From positions 135,823,392-135,887,391 of the forward strand of contig NC_085046.1 in assembly GCF_963662255.1 (NCBI RefSeq): 64,000 nucleotides of DNA, read 5' to 3'. Under the pieces are notes generated by a model, which made no database searches, was not told the origin of the DNA, and saw only the letters and a program-made list of their open reading frames with translations. This document shows positions 26,693-41,853 of the stretch, piece by piece. This DNA is from Cinclus cinclus. Its lineage: Eukaryota > Chordata > Aves > Passeriformes > Cinclidae. Each line of letters starts with the position of its first letter. The first letter of the stretch is position 1. A program made the translations under genes and the position numbers.

Positions 26693-29600
26693 TTTTTTAG
26701 ACTTTTTTTTTTTTAGAATGTAATTCTCAATGTCTTGGATGAAAAATGTACCTCTCATATGTTGCCAATGTTGTTTCTAAACTAGCTAAAGAGAGTTGAA
26801 ATGATAATACAGCTGAAGTAGAACAGTTTGACAAAAAAAAATATAGATGGCCCTAGGCAGTAATCATATTTTATTTAATAGAGTGAGAGTGAGTTAACAG
26901 ACCTGGAGCACTGACCAGAGTGAGAATTAGAAATTTATTTGAATAAAAGCTGCATGGAAAAAGCCTACTGACAAATTAGGCAATATATTGTTTGATATAA
27001 AAGTACACTAGTTGCAAAACATCCTACTGAAATGCTTTAATGAAGGCATGCAGATATTTTCCTATATTATGTCAGTCCTACATGTAGCCTTAAAAACTAA
27101 AGTAGGTCTTTAGTCAGTAGTAATGCTTTTAATTAGATATTTTTGTGGTATAAAACACAACACATTTTAAATCTATGATAATGCCTAACAGGTCCATTAG
27201 TGGTTAATGCTATAAACCTTAATTAGAAGAATTAGAAAATTATGTTTTACATCTACTTTTCATGGGCTGTGTTTTCTGAGATTATTTTACCGGGGCAGTA
27301 GTCAGTGCTGCAGACCTAGTTGAAATTAACTATATTGTACTGTTTAAACTTCTGACTTCAAATCTACTCTAAGGGGAGCAGCAAGGGAGACAAATGTATG
27401 TGTTCACTTCTCTGAAAGTCCAGTCAGTGAGAAATGCAGTAGTGAGAAAAAAGAAATTGAAAGTATAATGAATGAAATTATTTTTCTTCTTCTAAATAAA
27501 GGACAATTCTTTGCTAATATGATATGCAAGTACTTAGAATTCTCTGAAAGGGACAAGACAATTAGATGGAATGCTTTTTGCTTGGGCACAGCAATTTTGA
27601 CCTAAAGAGTTTTTCTCTTTAGTCTCTTACAAAAGAGTGTGAGAACAGGAAAAGAATCCAAGACTGTACAGCTAACAATTACTGACATTTACTTTAAGCT
27701 GTAGAAGCCACTACTCATTAACATAACGCTCTGAGACCAGTTGTGCACATTGTATGATACTTCACTTCAATGGTCCATTTTATTGAGAAAAGTGAGTGAA
27801 AGAGGTTAGACAAGGCTGAGAGTAAGCAGGAGGCCACTGCCCTGCTACTACAAAGGTGTTCTGAACCACAGGAATGTGAAGATCTTGGTAATCTTGAACA
27901 TGGGCAGCGTTTCCCAATCCTGCTTCATGGTGTTATGCAATTGTTTATATGCTTTGAGAAAACAAATCTGAATCACACTTGCATAGCATCTGACTAAGCA
28001 AGATTTTCTGAAAGGAAAAAAAGGGTAGAAGTAAAACATCCAAGTTTTGTTTACTGCTAATTTATCTATGTCAGTCTCTGAACTGAAGGAGAAAGGAAAC
28101 ACCTGCAACTTTTTGTTGTTTTCCTGTAAGTCTTAAGAGTAGCCTGTATATAACAGAAGGAATATATCCAAAGAGATAACAGATCTAGAAAAAATGTTTT
28201 AATTGATTACTATTGTGATGGTAATAACAATATAATTCATAAAACTATTATCCATGAAGACACAAATTACATGAAGTTCAAATGAATTGTATGTTTCAAA
28301 CCCCTTCATTATAGTTCTGGGAAGAACTGACTTTTTGATGTAAGAAAATTACGAAAAAAATGTACCAAGGAAACATGAAATTGGCTAATGAGGCATTTAA
28401 ATACAGTGCCCAAATTTGAATGGTCGTCTTGCCATGATAATTTTTTTGTTTAACTCTCTCTCTAATGCTCATGGTTGGACCACAGGGACTGTATATTACT
28501 TTTAAGTAATATACATAGTAGAAGGAATAAACAATTTAAACTCCGGAGTAACAATAGTAATAATAATAATAATACAATGTTAAGCCAAAATAAAAAAGAA
28601 CTTTATTAAGATAGGAGGTTTAATTCAAACCATACTATTAATTATTTCATAAGGGTTCTAGACTTAATGGCAAAGTCACTTTGAAAAAATGCTGTTTCTT
28701 CAATCCCCTCTTACCTCATTTAGCTACTAATTAAAAGTACAAGAGTTTTCTGCATATAATAATTATCTTTTATCATCCTACTAGTAAATGTTAATTTTTA
28801 GATCAGATGATTAATCACTTCATTCATCTGAAACAAATTATCACTTCAGTTTACTGAATCATATGGAAGAAATTAATATTTGAGTAATTATTTTTCTTTT
28901 CATTAGTAGGCAAACCTGAAAGAACTCTCAGTGGAGCATTTAAAAAAAATTGAAATAATTCCTCACAGTCAAAATCATTGAAAAATATATAAAGGAAATC
29001 TGTGAAAGGAAAAAATGAAAATATTCCAGCCATTTGAGAGCAGTAAATATGAGAAACAGGACTTCATCAATATGATCCTTATAGTAAGTAGAACTACTTA
29101 CCAGTTGCCAGTCTGGCAACAGATATGTTGCCAATCTGCCTGAGTCTATAACTGAAATGTGAAGTCAAAACCTAGGGAGAGTTTCAAGACTCAAATGAGA
29201 GACTTTTTTGGTTTTGAAGAAAGCAAATCTTGCATAACAATCAGCTTGTCATTTCAGGATCTACAGTCCTTTATAGAAAATGGGAATGGGAGAAAGGAGC
29301 ATGAGAACAGGAGGAACAGATGGCTTTGGGAAATAAACTTTTGACTTGGTGATTCAATAATGAGAAACCTTACAATAACACAGGCTTTTTAGAAGCCTAT
29401 TTCTAATTGTCTATTATACCTTCTAAACAGTGCAAGAGGTTGTTTACCATTACATGCATTTTAAAATGACAGGCCTCTCCAGGCCTCAAGTATTAAAGCA
29501 AAAGGCAGAGTCTTCCATCCAATGTTACTTTTAATACGTACACTGTTAGAGTGGAATTTGAGGTGTGAGAGTCAGAAGAAGAAAACTACATCACTCTGAC

Positions 29601-29843
29601 ATCATCCCAAATATTTACACAAACTGGACAGTTGTGGTACAGGTGCTTTATAAGAACACTGTCTTGCATAGGTCTCTCCCCATGTCAGTAACAAAGTTTG
29701 TGTTTGCATTTTTCCTCTCATGCAACTCTCATATAATTGGTTAGAGCTGGGCAAGTCTCATTAGCCAAGTGTTGGTTTCAGGGAGGTTTTACCCTTTCAC
29801 AAAATACAGGTATATGTATATGATTATATTTACGTATATGTAT

Positions 29844-29870
29844 CCACACACACACATATATATATATACA
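29844..29870. repeat. (CA)n(TA)n microsatellite
   Basis: About six CA units run into about six TA units on the plus strand. Confidence 0.85.
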
Positions 29871-31482
29871 CTAATTTTCCTACTCTTCCCATTCTTTCTT
29901 TATCTATTCATCCCTTTTAATCACCAAATTATATGTTCCTCCTCCAGTTTCCTGCCTTACTGACGTACTCTAGGTGCTACCTCTCAGAAACAATAGGACT
30001 GTCAATCTTCTGTTGTTTCCCTGACGGCCTCCAAAAACAGAAATTCAAGATCTTCACTAAGTAACAACTGAAAGCAATTTAGTTCTCACCAAATAACCAT
30101 ATTTTAACAGTCTTTTAATTACTTCCCAAAACACAATTCAAGTTCTAAACTCTTCTAAATAAATGGGATTGTTTTTTGCCACAAAATATGGGCAACGATT
30201 GACTTACAAGTTTGTTTTTTCCCCCTTAGAGAATTCATTCACATTTTCCCAAAATTTACTTATGTTATCAGAGCAGAAGAAATTCCTCTTTATCTAAAAT
30301 TCAACTAGAAAATTTATTTTAAAATTAATATAGATAAACAACTGGATACAAACAGCAAATGGCTAAAACCCGCCTCCCTTTTTTTTCAGTAAAACAGATT
30401 GTTCAGGGATTCTGTTTCCAGGCATGTGGAATAATCGGCCAGTTCTGCAATCAGGAATACATATGGAAGAAACACAGAAAAATATAGTGGGGATTGAAAA
30501 TCTTTTTATTTGTTTTCCAAACAAAGGAAATTAAATAGAAATCACTGAGAGAAATCCAGTATGTTTGAAGTTTGTATCTGTGTACACAGTGGTGAGCACA
30601 AATATTTGAGTCAATACAGGTAATCTTGCTTTAGAGGGAATTGGCTAATATCCAAAGGAATATAATGAAGAGGAAAAGTAAGAAAAATGTATTACAATTA
30701 TGTAAACAGGGCCTCACAGCAAACCATTTTATAAGCAGAAGAGGTTTTGTAAAAGAAATTTTTGCTGTTCCTTGATCCTAGTCTGATGCTAATGAGCTCC
30801 TTCCTTGAAATATATCAAAATATTTCAGGATGGATACTTGGCCATGGTCACGCTAACTTTTCATGGTATTCCTGTCCATACCTCTCTGTGTCTTACTGCC
30901 AACAAGTAAAACATGTATCAGGGAGAAGGCATTTCTACAGTTGTTCTGTTAGTATGATTTTTGTATTGATTTTTAGAGCTACAAAATAGGAAAATGCAGT
31001 GGAGGGAGGGAAACATAGCAAAAAACCTTAATCTTCTAAAACCAAAAAAACCCCACAAACCTCAAGAGAAAGGCCTGGTCCTTGTAACTGGCTGGACTTG
31101 AAGACTAGGAAAGCAGCTTTTTTACTCATGCAGAGATTAACAGTAATAATGACACATTATTAAAATATCTTTGTGATAAGATATCCTAACCAATGGGGAT
31201 GTAAGATTTTGCTATCATCCTTCCAATGTACTGCAATCGTATCCTAAGAAGTAAACCTAACAGAAAACAGAATTGCTCAGAAAATATGTCATCATTCAGT
31301 CTGCTCATTGGGACAGTAACAAGTGCTGAAAAACTTGTAAGCAATGCTTGTAATGTAGTCTTTCCTCCAATATTTGGAATAACCAGAAACCCAGACTAAT
31401 TTCAGCTATTTTAACAACAGCCTTTTCTGTGAAGAAGATTTGATGATTAAATATTTGGAGCAGCTGGAGTCACACTGCTTAG

Positions 31483-31518
31483 AAAATAAAAAAATAAAAA
31501 AATAAAAAAATAAAAAAT
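31483..31518. repeat. (TAAAAAAA)n minisatellite
   Basis: Four T residues spaced exactly eight bases apart within A runs (31487, 31495, 31503, 31511). Confidence 0.9.
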
Positions 31519-33818
31519 TACAGATAAAGTCTTTAGAAATCTTTCATCAATTCAATCACATTACAAATCGCAGTCAAATTATTTTACTTACTGGGGAACT
31601 GTGAATTTCTTTGATGACCACAGATGTGGTCTTATCATTCCACTTTGGGTTTAGGCCATTAAAAAGACAGCTCTACTAGTGCCATATGTTTATAGTGAAA
31701 CTCAATAGCTCAGGCTATTTTGTAGTCTGTATTTAACTGATTATTATTATATTCAAACACATCATTAATATTTGAGCCAAAACTAATAATTTTTATTGAA
31801 AATATCTAAAAACAGAATGGAAAAAGTGACTTCAAATCATATGAAGCAACTAAATTCTTTAAATTTCATTTAAAAAATACATTGAATAGTTTGAGGTCCT
31901 TTAAATGTCACCCATGGTGACTTTTTTTATTGGCATCTGCTCGCTTGGCAAGCATGTTAAGCACTGAACCAATGAATGAAGTACTCCCCAGCTGTGAGTT
32001 CGAGTACATAAAACCATCCAGTTCTTCCTCTCAGAACCTAGGAGATTCAGAGTTAAGTGGAAAGTGATGCAAAACGACCTTCTGGTACTTCTGTAATTTA
32101 TATCATTAGTATCTCAATGGCACAAACTTGTCCTTGAATTAGAAAAGCAAACCAGAAGTTACTAGTTATGCAACTAATGGTCACCTCTATTCTTCAAAAA
32201 ATCTTAAGCTGCAAGCTCCAGCTATTTTATGGAAAGCCTGTAGCACAGTAATGCTTGAAATGATGATAATAATATGATAATATACTTGAAATTATGATAA
32301 AAAGCATATTCACTATCTATCAGCATGTTTGATATACAATATTTATTGTATATTTATTGATATACGTATTTAAATGAAAGTAGTTAATATTATTTTGTGT
32401 TTGAAATACAATGGAAAATAAAAATATTTGACACAACCTTGTTAAAAGTATCAAAATATTCAAAGGAATAAATTCTTACATTAAAGAATAAACAATTTTA
32501 CAGTTTGTATATATTTCTTAAATTCTTGTACTATAACTGTTTTTATGCCAAATTCTGAAAATATTTATATTTTAAATAGCACTTTTAGGTACATATATAT
32601 TCTGGAGAAGAGAATACTTAATACTCACTAAAGTTCCCTCCAAAACCACAATAAAAATTATTTCCAGCATATAATCAATCCTGCCTTTCATTTTCCTTTC
32701 TCAGGTGGAAACATAAATCCATTAGGTAAACATTCTAAAGACAGGCTATATAGGCCATGGCTTCTCTACCTGTAGAAAAGCTCACATAATGAAGTCCATC
32801 ACCTGAAATTCTTCTTAAGCATGTGTCCAACAACACTTTGAGAAGGAGAGATAGTATTGTCAAATATACACTTAATAATAAGACACACATTTTGTTCACC
32901 TCTGCCATTAGGTTTAAAATATTTGAGGGTGAATCATCCAATCTCAAGCCACTAAATGATTGCTCACTGAAACATATCTGAAATTGCCAGCTTTACCTCA
33001 TATGTATAAGATAAAATCATGAAGTTATATGTGTATTGCGGGATATGATTGCAGGATGGATGGAGATCACATATGCAGTAATGTTCTCTAATTCATTTAA
33101 CCTTTTGTAGCTTCCAGAACAAATATGATAAGACTGTGCTGTTTCTTTTACATTATAAATAAATTGTTTCAAAAATTGCAGAGAGATATTTTAAATTGAT
33201 TGAATCACACCATGGGAATATGTATTTGTATTTGTTGATTAGAGCAAGGATCTCAATGTCTTCGATCAGATATATATTTAATTAGGTGTATAACTAAAAC
33301 AAAAGGAAAGGTACTCTAGCATAGGATTCAATTACATGTATGCACATCTATTTGCTTTGCATGGAAGCTGAAAATTTATGTGCACATAAATCTGCAGTGC
33401 TTATGGGTGGCACTTCAAGACATTTACAGATTAAGATCATCTCCACTTGGATCATACAGATCAAATCACGAATCTTGTCACTGTATCTGACTCCAAAAGT
33501 CCAGAATTTATATTTATGGATGAAGATTTTTTTAATTAAGATTTTCTTTTCCATTTAGTATGGAGAAAATAGATATCTAAACTATTTATTTCTGGTTCAA
33601 CACCAGTACATTCTTTTCTTGCTAAATTGTGCGGAATACAATGAGCCAGATTCTACCAATTTTTATCGTATTCATTATATAACTATACAATCTTCTTACT
33701 TTAACCAAGAAATGAACCATGCCTTTGTACGGTTAATTCTATGCACTGTAAATTTCAGAAAAATTGCTCATTTATCATATTTAATCAAAATAATAGTGGA
33801 AAATAAATTCATACTCAA

Positions 33819-33840
33819 TCATTCAATGCACATTGAATGA
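33819..33840. repeat. Perfect 10-base inverted repeat
   Basis: Arms tcattcaatg and cattgaatga are separated by two bases. It is short and could be chance. Confidence 0.7.
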
Positions 33841-36800
33841 ACATTGAGAATATTCAATTTCTATTGTGGTAGGAGAGTGCATTAATTTGTTTCAAGCACA
33901 ATGCACATAACCTACATATTTTTCTGGCTGTAAGCCCTGATTCCATACTTAACCCTCTTCGGTGCTCTTCATTAACTCTCAAAATTAAATTTTAAAAAGA
34001 GCCAAATTAAAGGACATCCACCTATCATGTTAAGTCCACTCAGTGAATTTTCAAATTAAAACAATATTCTGGCAATGAAATAAATTAACATAAATCAGCA
34101 TTTACAACAATGTTGAGAATGTTTCCATACTTAAATACTCATTTTCATTCATTCATTAAAATGAATTACTTCAGCAATTGTAATTAAATATTACATATAA
34201 ATATTACCTTTATTAAGCTTATTATCTTTGTGATAGAAAGTACTTGTGTCTGCCTGATATCCTTTGCACAATGATCTCTCTGTTCTGGCCAGGGTTTCTA
34301 AAGTTTATTATAGATTAAACTCCTGCTTATGTATTTTTGAATTAAGCTTAATTAGCTGACTGGAGAAAATTGAAGAAAAAGACTGCCACAAACTTTTCAA
34401 TGCTAAGCTCTTGAAGTTTAGTTTCAGCAATTTACTAAGAGTCATACTAATGTCATTAGTACAAGATCCTTTGAAAATATTGCAGTAACAGAATGGTGTT
34501 AAGAGAAATGACAGCATGGGAATAGCGTTAAAAGAATACCAAGAAAAAAGGATGAGGTGAGAATTTTTTATCAACTATTGGTATTACTTATACAGGCAGG
34601 TACTTCCTCCTATTGTTCACAATAAATATTTGTATGTACATCCTCAGTATTCCATGATGTTCACTCTATACTTTAAATAACTGAGAAAGCAAACCAGAAA
34701 ATCACATTATTCTACTAAATTGGATGTTATTAAATGTCTAGATTAAGTGATAAGTTTTTAAATATTTTAGTTTTTATATTAAGTGCCCTGTATTTTTCAC
34801 TTCTTCTGTTTTTGTGCAAAATTTTTTTGAACAAGTACAAAAATATATACTTTAAAAAAAAATAGTTTTATGCTTACATAAAATGTGCAGGTAAATGGTC
34901 CCTTTTCTTGGAAGTCATTTTGATATAAAGTCGATTTTTGGGGGAGAAGGAAAGGCGAGCTGACTTACGTTTTATAAAATATGGGGTACAAGCTGGATCA
35001 TTGTCTCTTTCTTCTGAAATTAGTGTCTTGAACCTTTATACAGTTGGATAGAGGTTCTGTAGTATTTGGAGCAGTCTTTGTGGTTTTGTTCCATCTTGTT
35101 GACAAGTAGTCATTGTTTGAACAGTGCAGTCTCACAGACTTTGAAGTGGTTGCTTGTATAAAAAGAGGCTAGGAGCAGAATCAGATTCCTGCCTATGGTG
35201 ACATTTTGATATTTTAGATCATATTCTTTCATTTCTATCTCCCATTCAGCAAAGTATTGCTTAATTCAATAATTGTTTAGTTTATGTTTAAAAATATTGA
35301 CGCTAGCTATTTAGCCAGACATTTCCATTCATTTCTACTTAAGATGGAGAGTTAAACCCTCCACATTTTAAAAATGTCAGTCCATATGCATCTGCCACAT
35401 TTCTTAAATTATATTAAGATGTACACAACAGTGATGATGGATTCAAGTTATTAAAACAAATGTTTTACTGTAATTCTGCTAAGTATTATCATAAATACAA
35501 TTTCGTTCTCATTCCCTCTTGATGTGAGGTTGCCATTTGGCACATTCTGCTCCATAGGATCTGTCCTTGCCTATACTTTTCTTTCTAAATGTAAAATGAG
35601 TTTGCAATCAAATCAAGCAGTACTGAAATAACTTTACTGTGACACGACTGCTAAGGTGTCTAACAATTGTAGATGCAGAGAGCTGTCTAAAAGAAAACAC
35701 ATGTTGACACCACTGTTGGCGCTGTGTCTATTTTCACTGGTAGAATAAAATCTGTCGGTTTACCTTCCAGTAATTGGCAAAAAAAATCATCCTTTCAAGG
35801 ATATTATTAATAATAATTACAATAATCCCAAAGTTCAGCTGTTTGGTTTTACTTTTTTTTTTTTTGCTATATTGCTAATATGGAATAACTCAGGTTTATA
35901 TCCCAGAAATTCAAGACAAGCCATGAGAAAAAGCAGAAAATGTCATAAATGTGTCTGTGAATATAAGACAATTATGCAGGAATTGAAGAGAATAGTGGAA
36001 TGAAATTTCCCTGTCCACAGTAAACTAAATGGATCTACCTTCATTGCCATAATTCTAAGAAGTATTGTCCCAAATTCGCATTCTTATCAATAAAATTCCT
36101 ACAATTTTTTAGTATTGTATTTTCCAGTACATGTAAAGCAAACATTTCCATGGAAATCATACATTTTCCCAATTAATGTTCAGCTTCTGGGTAGGAAGAG
36201 ATCATTCTGATTTAAATTTCATAATTTTTGATCTCAACTGAGAAAATACATTTGTTTTCTGATAGCATAGCTGAAAGCCACACTAACCCACCTTACCCTG
36301 TATGTTCAATCTATCTTTTTGCTCTAACAAAAAGGAAATCTCTTTCCTGAGGCCAACTAATATAAAATCTATTTTACTGTTGAAAATATTTATTTTAAAA
36401 AAAGAGGTATAGATGACACCATTATACGGAGTACAGCATAAAAATTTGGTCATGTCCATCAGAGAAAAAAAAAATCTCAAACAGCTGTATTTTAATTGTA
36501 ACCAAGGCTGTATTTCAGGACTGAATAATTAACAATCATTACACCACTTTAAAATGTCAGTGGGAGAGTGTCAAAGAAGCTGAGTCTTCCATGTTTACAA
36601 AAGATTTTGCCTGTGGCACGCTGTGTGCTTTTCTGAATCATTTATCTTGTAGCTTAAACTTGTCATGGTATGAAATATTGCTACTATGATTCTGCATGAC
36701 AGAATAATGAAACACTGAGAAAAAGTCCACATTGAAATGACTTTTCCACAGAATTTTTGACTTGAGAATCTGAGAAGCTGCAGATGAGATAGGTTTCTTT

Positions 36801-36904
36801 TCAGTCCATCAGAAACTAATCCAGGCCAATGAGTTTCATCCTACACACTGAATATGCTATTACATTGTTTCTGGGTTTTGTCTATATTGACCAGGTTTTC
36901 ACTT

Positions 36905-36990
36905 ATTTTTTTCTTCTCTGTTTTTTTGTTTTGTTTTGGTTTGGTTTTTTTTTTTTTTTTTTTGGTTTTGTTTTTTTTGTTTTAAATAAG
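36905..36990. repeat. T/G-rich low-complexity tract
   Basis: Long T runs broken by G pairs on the plus strand (A/C-rich in the CSMD3 transcript). Confidence 0.8.
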
Positions 36991-39652
36991 TTCTCATGTA
37001 CTGTATTGGATGCCAAAAACAGTCTTGAAGAGTTTCCATTCAGCAAATATTTGATTGCTGTATTTCACACTGAAAGTTGGAGCCATAGAGAAGATGACAG
37101 ATTTGTTGTTGTTTTGTTTAGGAAAATTAAATTATCTTCATGTCAGCAGCTTTGTTGGAGTACCTCTTCATTCTCAAAAATGGTATTTTGACTTTCTTTT
37201 ATTGTGAATAATCTCTGTCAAATTATGTGATGCCCACTACAATGTGAATTGAATATGAAATCTAGGTTTTTTTTCTTCCACAAAGGCCAGATTTTTTTGT
37301 GACCATCTTGTCAGTGATCCCTACATACCAAGAATTGTAAGTGTAGACTCTCAATGAAATATCTTCTATTAGGACCCAAAACAACAGTTACAGGAACAAA
37401 ATTCCTACTTGCTTAAATTGATCTGAAAGACTTCAGCATTACAATTTTATGGCTATTATTCTCTGAAACTGTACTTAAATATATTTTGATGAGTGAGAGG
37501 TAAAAGCTATTAGATAAAACACATTCATTACTCACACTGTAAAATTTCAGACCGAGACAAATAATTACATCAAATGTAAAAAACTTCAGTTAACTCAACT
37601 GTCAAAATTGCCTTGCCTTTCTTATGGGTTTTACTGGAATAATTTTATTAATGATAGATTACAGTAAGAGCCCAGGTCAGGAAAAAATCTATATTAATAA
37701 CTTATCAAAAAAATTTTACACCAGCATTCAATTCAAAGAAAGATTCAGATTTTAAAATGTGAGCTTCTGGGTGTGAGGAGTTCTGCTTCCTATCACTGTA
37801 TGAATATCATTGGAAAAAAGCAGCTAAAATGGAAATACTTGTTTTGTTTCATTGTGTCATGACATCCTCATTTTGAGTGGTTACTACCAGATATGTTTTT
37901 TACCTTTCTCTTTCAACACACTTTTGTTTTCTGCATGCACAATAGTGGATCAAATATGATATGTGATATATTCTACAGGTACCTGAATTAATAGATAAAA
38001 TACACTATTTAAATACAAGAAAAAAAGTAAAGGTACATCCCAAGGTAGGACAGACAGAAAGATATTCTGGCATATTTATATTCCACAATATGTCACCAAA
38101 TCCTTTCCTGCTAAGGTTAAGCATACCTAAAAGTTTGGGTATTTTTGCATCCGCATTTCTTTGTCTAATCACTGTGAAACAGTCAAACAGAATTCCTTAA
38201 TACTGTTACTATCATGCTTCATGTGTAAGAAAACCAGTATTTCTCAAATTATTCCAAAGAACTATACAGAGCAGTGGGATTTTTCCCCATTTCCATGTGT
38301 TGTTTAGGGAAATCTGGCTTTATTTCTGGAAATTACAAAACTACATTTCAATGCAGAATGTCAAAAATATGAAGTACAAAGAACTGAACATTTTGAGTCC
38401 TTTACTGTAGTAATTTTAAGGCCTTACATGTTGACATCTCTTTCATTAAAGATGATATTAAATCAGTAACTTCAGATTTGATGAAAATGGGAGGATATAA
38501 GCTTTACAATTTATCTAAAATTAATTAGCTGTGTCAAAAACACATGCTTATAATAGCCAGAAATAAATCAAGAATTGCTCAAGTGTTTCATTTCTTCTTA
38601 ATATTTTGGAATAAGGAGAGATTGGCATGACTTAGGAGACAATACTTCTAAAATCCTATTTATTTTGTAGTAGTCTATGTACCTCTACACTATACACAAG
38701 GACAAGCTAATTGGATACTAAGGGAGTTCGGGTATCATGATTATGGCAGACAGACACACAGCAGCTGAAGCACTGTCTTTAGTCTGGCAAAGTTGTTTGC
38801 AGAATCAATGTGAAGGAAGGTTGAGAAATACCCACCCTCATCCCCAGGCACTTGTTATTTGACTTATTCAAATGTGAGCTGTGGGTCAGAATGAACTCTT
38901 GCTTATCCAAGCATAAATCTAAAGCATGGATATTTAAAGTCTAAATGACACTCAATATGTGGCATACTGCTTACCAAGAAGTCAAAGTGAACAAAAAAAA
39001 TCAGCTGTTACCATAGATGTTTAATAATAAAGTGAAATAAAATAACTCATAAATCCAGGGAGATAAAACTCTTCATATGGGACAGAAGACACTATTAAAA
39101 TATTTGTCTAGTCAACAGAAAAAAATGTTAGCATGGAAGAGAAGTTTTGATGGAGGTTCAGAGAATCTACAAAACCCAAGCAGACACATGCTGCTCTAAT
39201 TTCATTTGTCAATAAAGACTATGCCACTGCTTTATGATGCAGAGAAACCAATGTTTAAAAGAGCAACAGTACCAAATATTTAAGATAAATATTGTTTCCT
39301 CTGCTTACATGGACTTACTGGAATTTTGTAGAGCATAGGCACATGACCTTGGAGGAAAAGAAACCTTAAGTGGTACCACTAACATATTTGGTTAGCATCA
39401 CAGTAGTACTCTGAGTTATATGCTAGTTATCCCAGTGAGACAAAAATAATGAACACTAATTTCAAAAGATAATGGCAAACATAAGCGTTCTGAGAAAATA
39501 ATGCACTATAAAATGATGGTGTTAATAGAAGTATCATCTTAAAACAGCTTATCACATTAATAATTTTATGTAAAAGAAACCATACAAAACATCCAGAATT
39601 GTTGAAAATATCCAAGCAACAAAAAAACATGAATGAGACCAGACCTACTTAC

Positions 39653-39769
39653 CAAATTCCTTAGGAACAGTGATAGAGTAAATACAGTTATGTCCAACAC
39701 TGTAATTCTTGGGGTAGTTTGGTGATAATACAGTCCCTTCAGAACCTGTTGACCGGCTTCCACAGGGTG
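39653..39769 (-). CDS. CSMD3: CSMD3 exon: start of first CUB domain
   Basis: This 117-base exon is phase 1 at both ends, with acceptor cactgtctag and donor TTTG|gtaagta. The translation runs PCGSRSTGSEGTVLSPNYPK and on to VPKEF. It is the N-terminal third of a CUB domain: the first cysteine in PCGS, the SPNYPKNY beta-strand motif typical of CUB, and the second cysteine in GHNCIYS. An NYS sequon suggests N-glycosylation. CUB domains are extracellular beta-sandwich modules for protein interaction. The exon lies between the 19.0 kb and 23.3 kb introns, so its recognition probably depends on its strong donor. The split valine codon is completed by the exon beginning at 16353. Confidence 0.95.
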
Positions 39770-40797
39770 CTAGACAGTGAGGATAATCAGATTTTTAAAA
39801 TGGAATATAATTTTAAAAATCAGTTCAAATTGTGTTACAAAGCAGAGTGACGTTGAATTCCCAGGCAGGTACATTTGTTGTATGTTGTCATATGATATTA
39901 CAGGAAATTTTGTTACACTTCCACACTGTATTAAATTTGTACATGCTGTGACATACTGAGTATGTGCAATTTTCTCACATATCAAATGAGAATTGATGGC
40001 ACTCTGCAGTTTTCCAGATCAATTATTTTTTCTTTACAATTTATAAACTATCTTAATGAAAGTAATGATGTAGTTTATATGCAGTATGCTATTATTTACA
40101 GCGTACAAAACTATTATTCATCCATAGGATGCCTTGTACTATGACAAGAGTATAGATTATACAGCCCCTTCTGCACATTAGTAAATTCTTACTCATGCCA
40201 ATACACCCATCATGCAAAATAATCTCTACAACTACTGATACAAGAAAGTCAGGATTTCTTGATGGAACATGATGCATCACTTACATATATCTCAATTTTT
40301 TATAGCTTTATATATATAAAGTTATGAGCACATATTTTCCTTTATCACAGAAACATCATGTTTATGCTACCACAGTCAAAACACTTGATAAAATGGAAGA
40401 TAGATGCTTTTTATCACAATAATGTATTTTTCTAAGGTTTATAACAAAACTTAGTATTTTACATTATTCAAAATGCCAAGCAAGAAACAGTGTTATTTCT
40501 TCTTTTTTTCATCATATGTACAAGTGCATATATATGAAACATTATTCAATGTTAGTGGTTCCCTATGTCTATTACCTGCTTGTCACTCAGATTTAGTAAT
40601 TTAGGGCTTTAATTTAGATTTAGTCCTAATCTATTTTCAAGGCTATGGCATCGCTTTAGAATAATTTTTCTCTTTTGGACTATAAAACATTTTAAATTAG
40701 TTTAACATTAACTTATCTATTTAACAAATTTATTTCCTGTAAGACATAAATTATGAATGAAGTAGTAGTCAATATTTCATTTGTTAAGCACATCTGG

Positions 40798-40839
40798 GCT
40801 TTTTGTTTTGGTTTGGTTTGGTTTGGTTTGGTTTTTTTC

Positions 40840-40870
<31 letters not shown>

Positions 40871-40880
40871 GTTTTGGTGG
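40798..40880. repeat. (GGTTT)n and (GTTTT)n repeat
   Basis: About five GGTTT-type units followed by about five GTTTT units on the plus strand. It lies about 1 kb upstream, in transcript terms, of the 39769 exon. Confidence 0.88.
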
Positions 40881-41836
40881 TGTTCTCCCAAAACATTAAT
40901 ACTTCATGCATTATACTAAATGGAGAAAATGATGGTTTTCTTACTACTATTCTGGAAGACTTTATCTCAGTACTTGTCATACTAAATACAAGATACTTAT
41001 TGGTGTAGCTACAAATCATATATTTTAACACTACTTTTAGCTATTTCAAGCAAAATGTTTGGTGGACTATACCATGAAAAGCACACATCTTTAAAATGTA
41101 GCAAGCTAAGACCCCAACCTTTTTGAGAACAGATTTATTCAATTTGCATTGGCATGGATTCCTTTCAGTATGATGTAACTTAAGAGTTTGACAAACTGTG
41201 TACCTGAAACAAGAACAGATGGCACCTACTGCTCCCATTTGCATACACGATTTGGAAATTATTTAATGGAATGGTGTGAAAGGCATGGTATTTGAAATGT
41301 GTCAACAGAAGGGTCTTCACCTTTGCTTGTGCACATGTGTATGCAGATGTGGCACTTATATTGGAGCTAAGAAAATCTGTCAGGACCCAGCTCAGGATGA
41401 GGTCTTGGTGATGCTCAGTTCAGCGGATGGGCACACACCCTGACACTTGGAGGATGCACTGACTGCCACATGTGCATGGAATGTTGCCCTCTGTGGCTAA
41501 AAGAGTAATCTCAGTGCCTCCCTCAATCCACCCACCATGAAAAATATTAGAAATTCATAATTTCCTGTGAAAACATATTTAAATAGTAGAACTACTGGGA
41601 CTTTTTCCAAGAAACAGCAAGTGCCTTGGCTGAGCCTCATTTGCCATGAGTTACTGGAAAAACACAAAGTAAAAAACCTTCACTATTTAAATGTGGCAAA
41701 TATTTGTGACAAAAACAGACCTGCTTACCAGCTTGTAAGTACTCAAGATTTTTTTATTCCAAATTTTGGGTCAAACAGAAATGAACATGAAAGAATATAA
41801 GCAACAAAAGCATTAAAATATAAGAAATAAGATAGT

Positions 41837-41853
41837 AAAAAAAAAAAAAAAAA
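41837..41853. repeat. A17 homopolymer
   Basis: Uninterrupted run of 17 A on the plus strand. No retroposed gene body was recognised upstream of it. Confidence 0.85.
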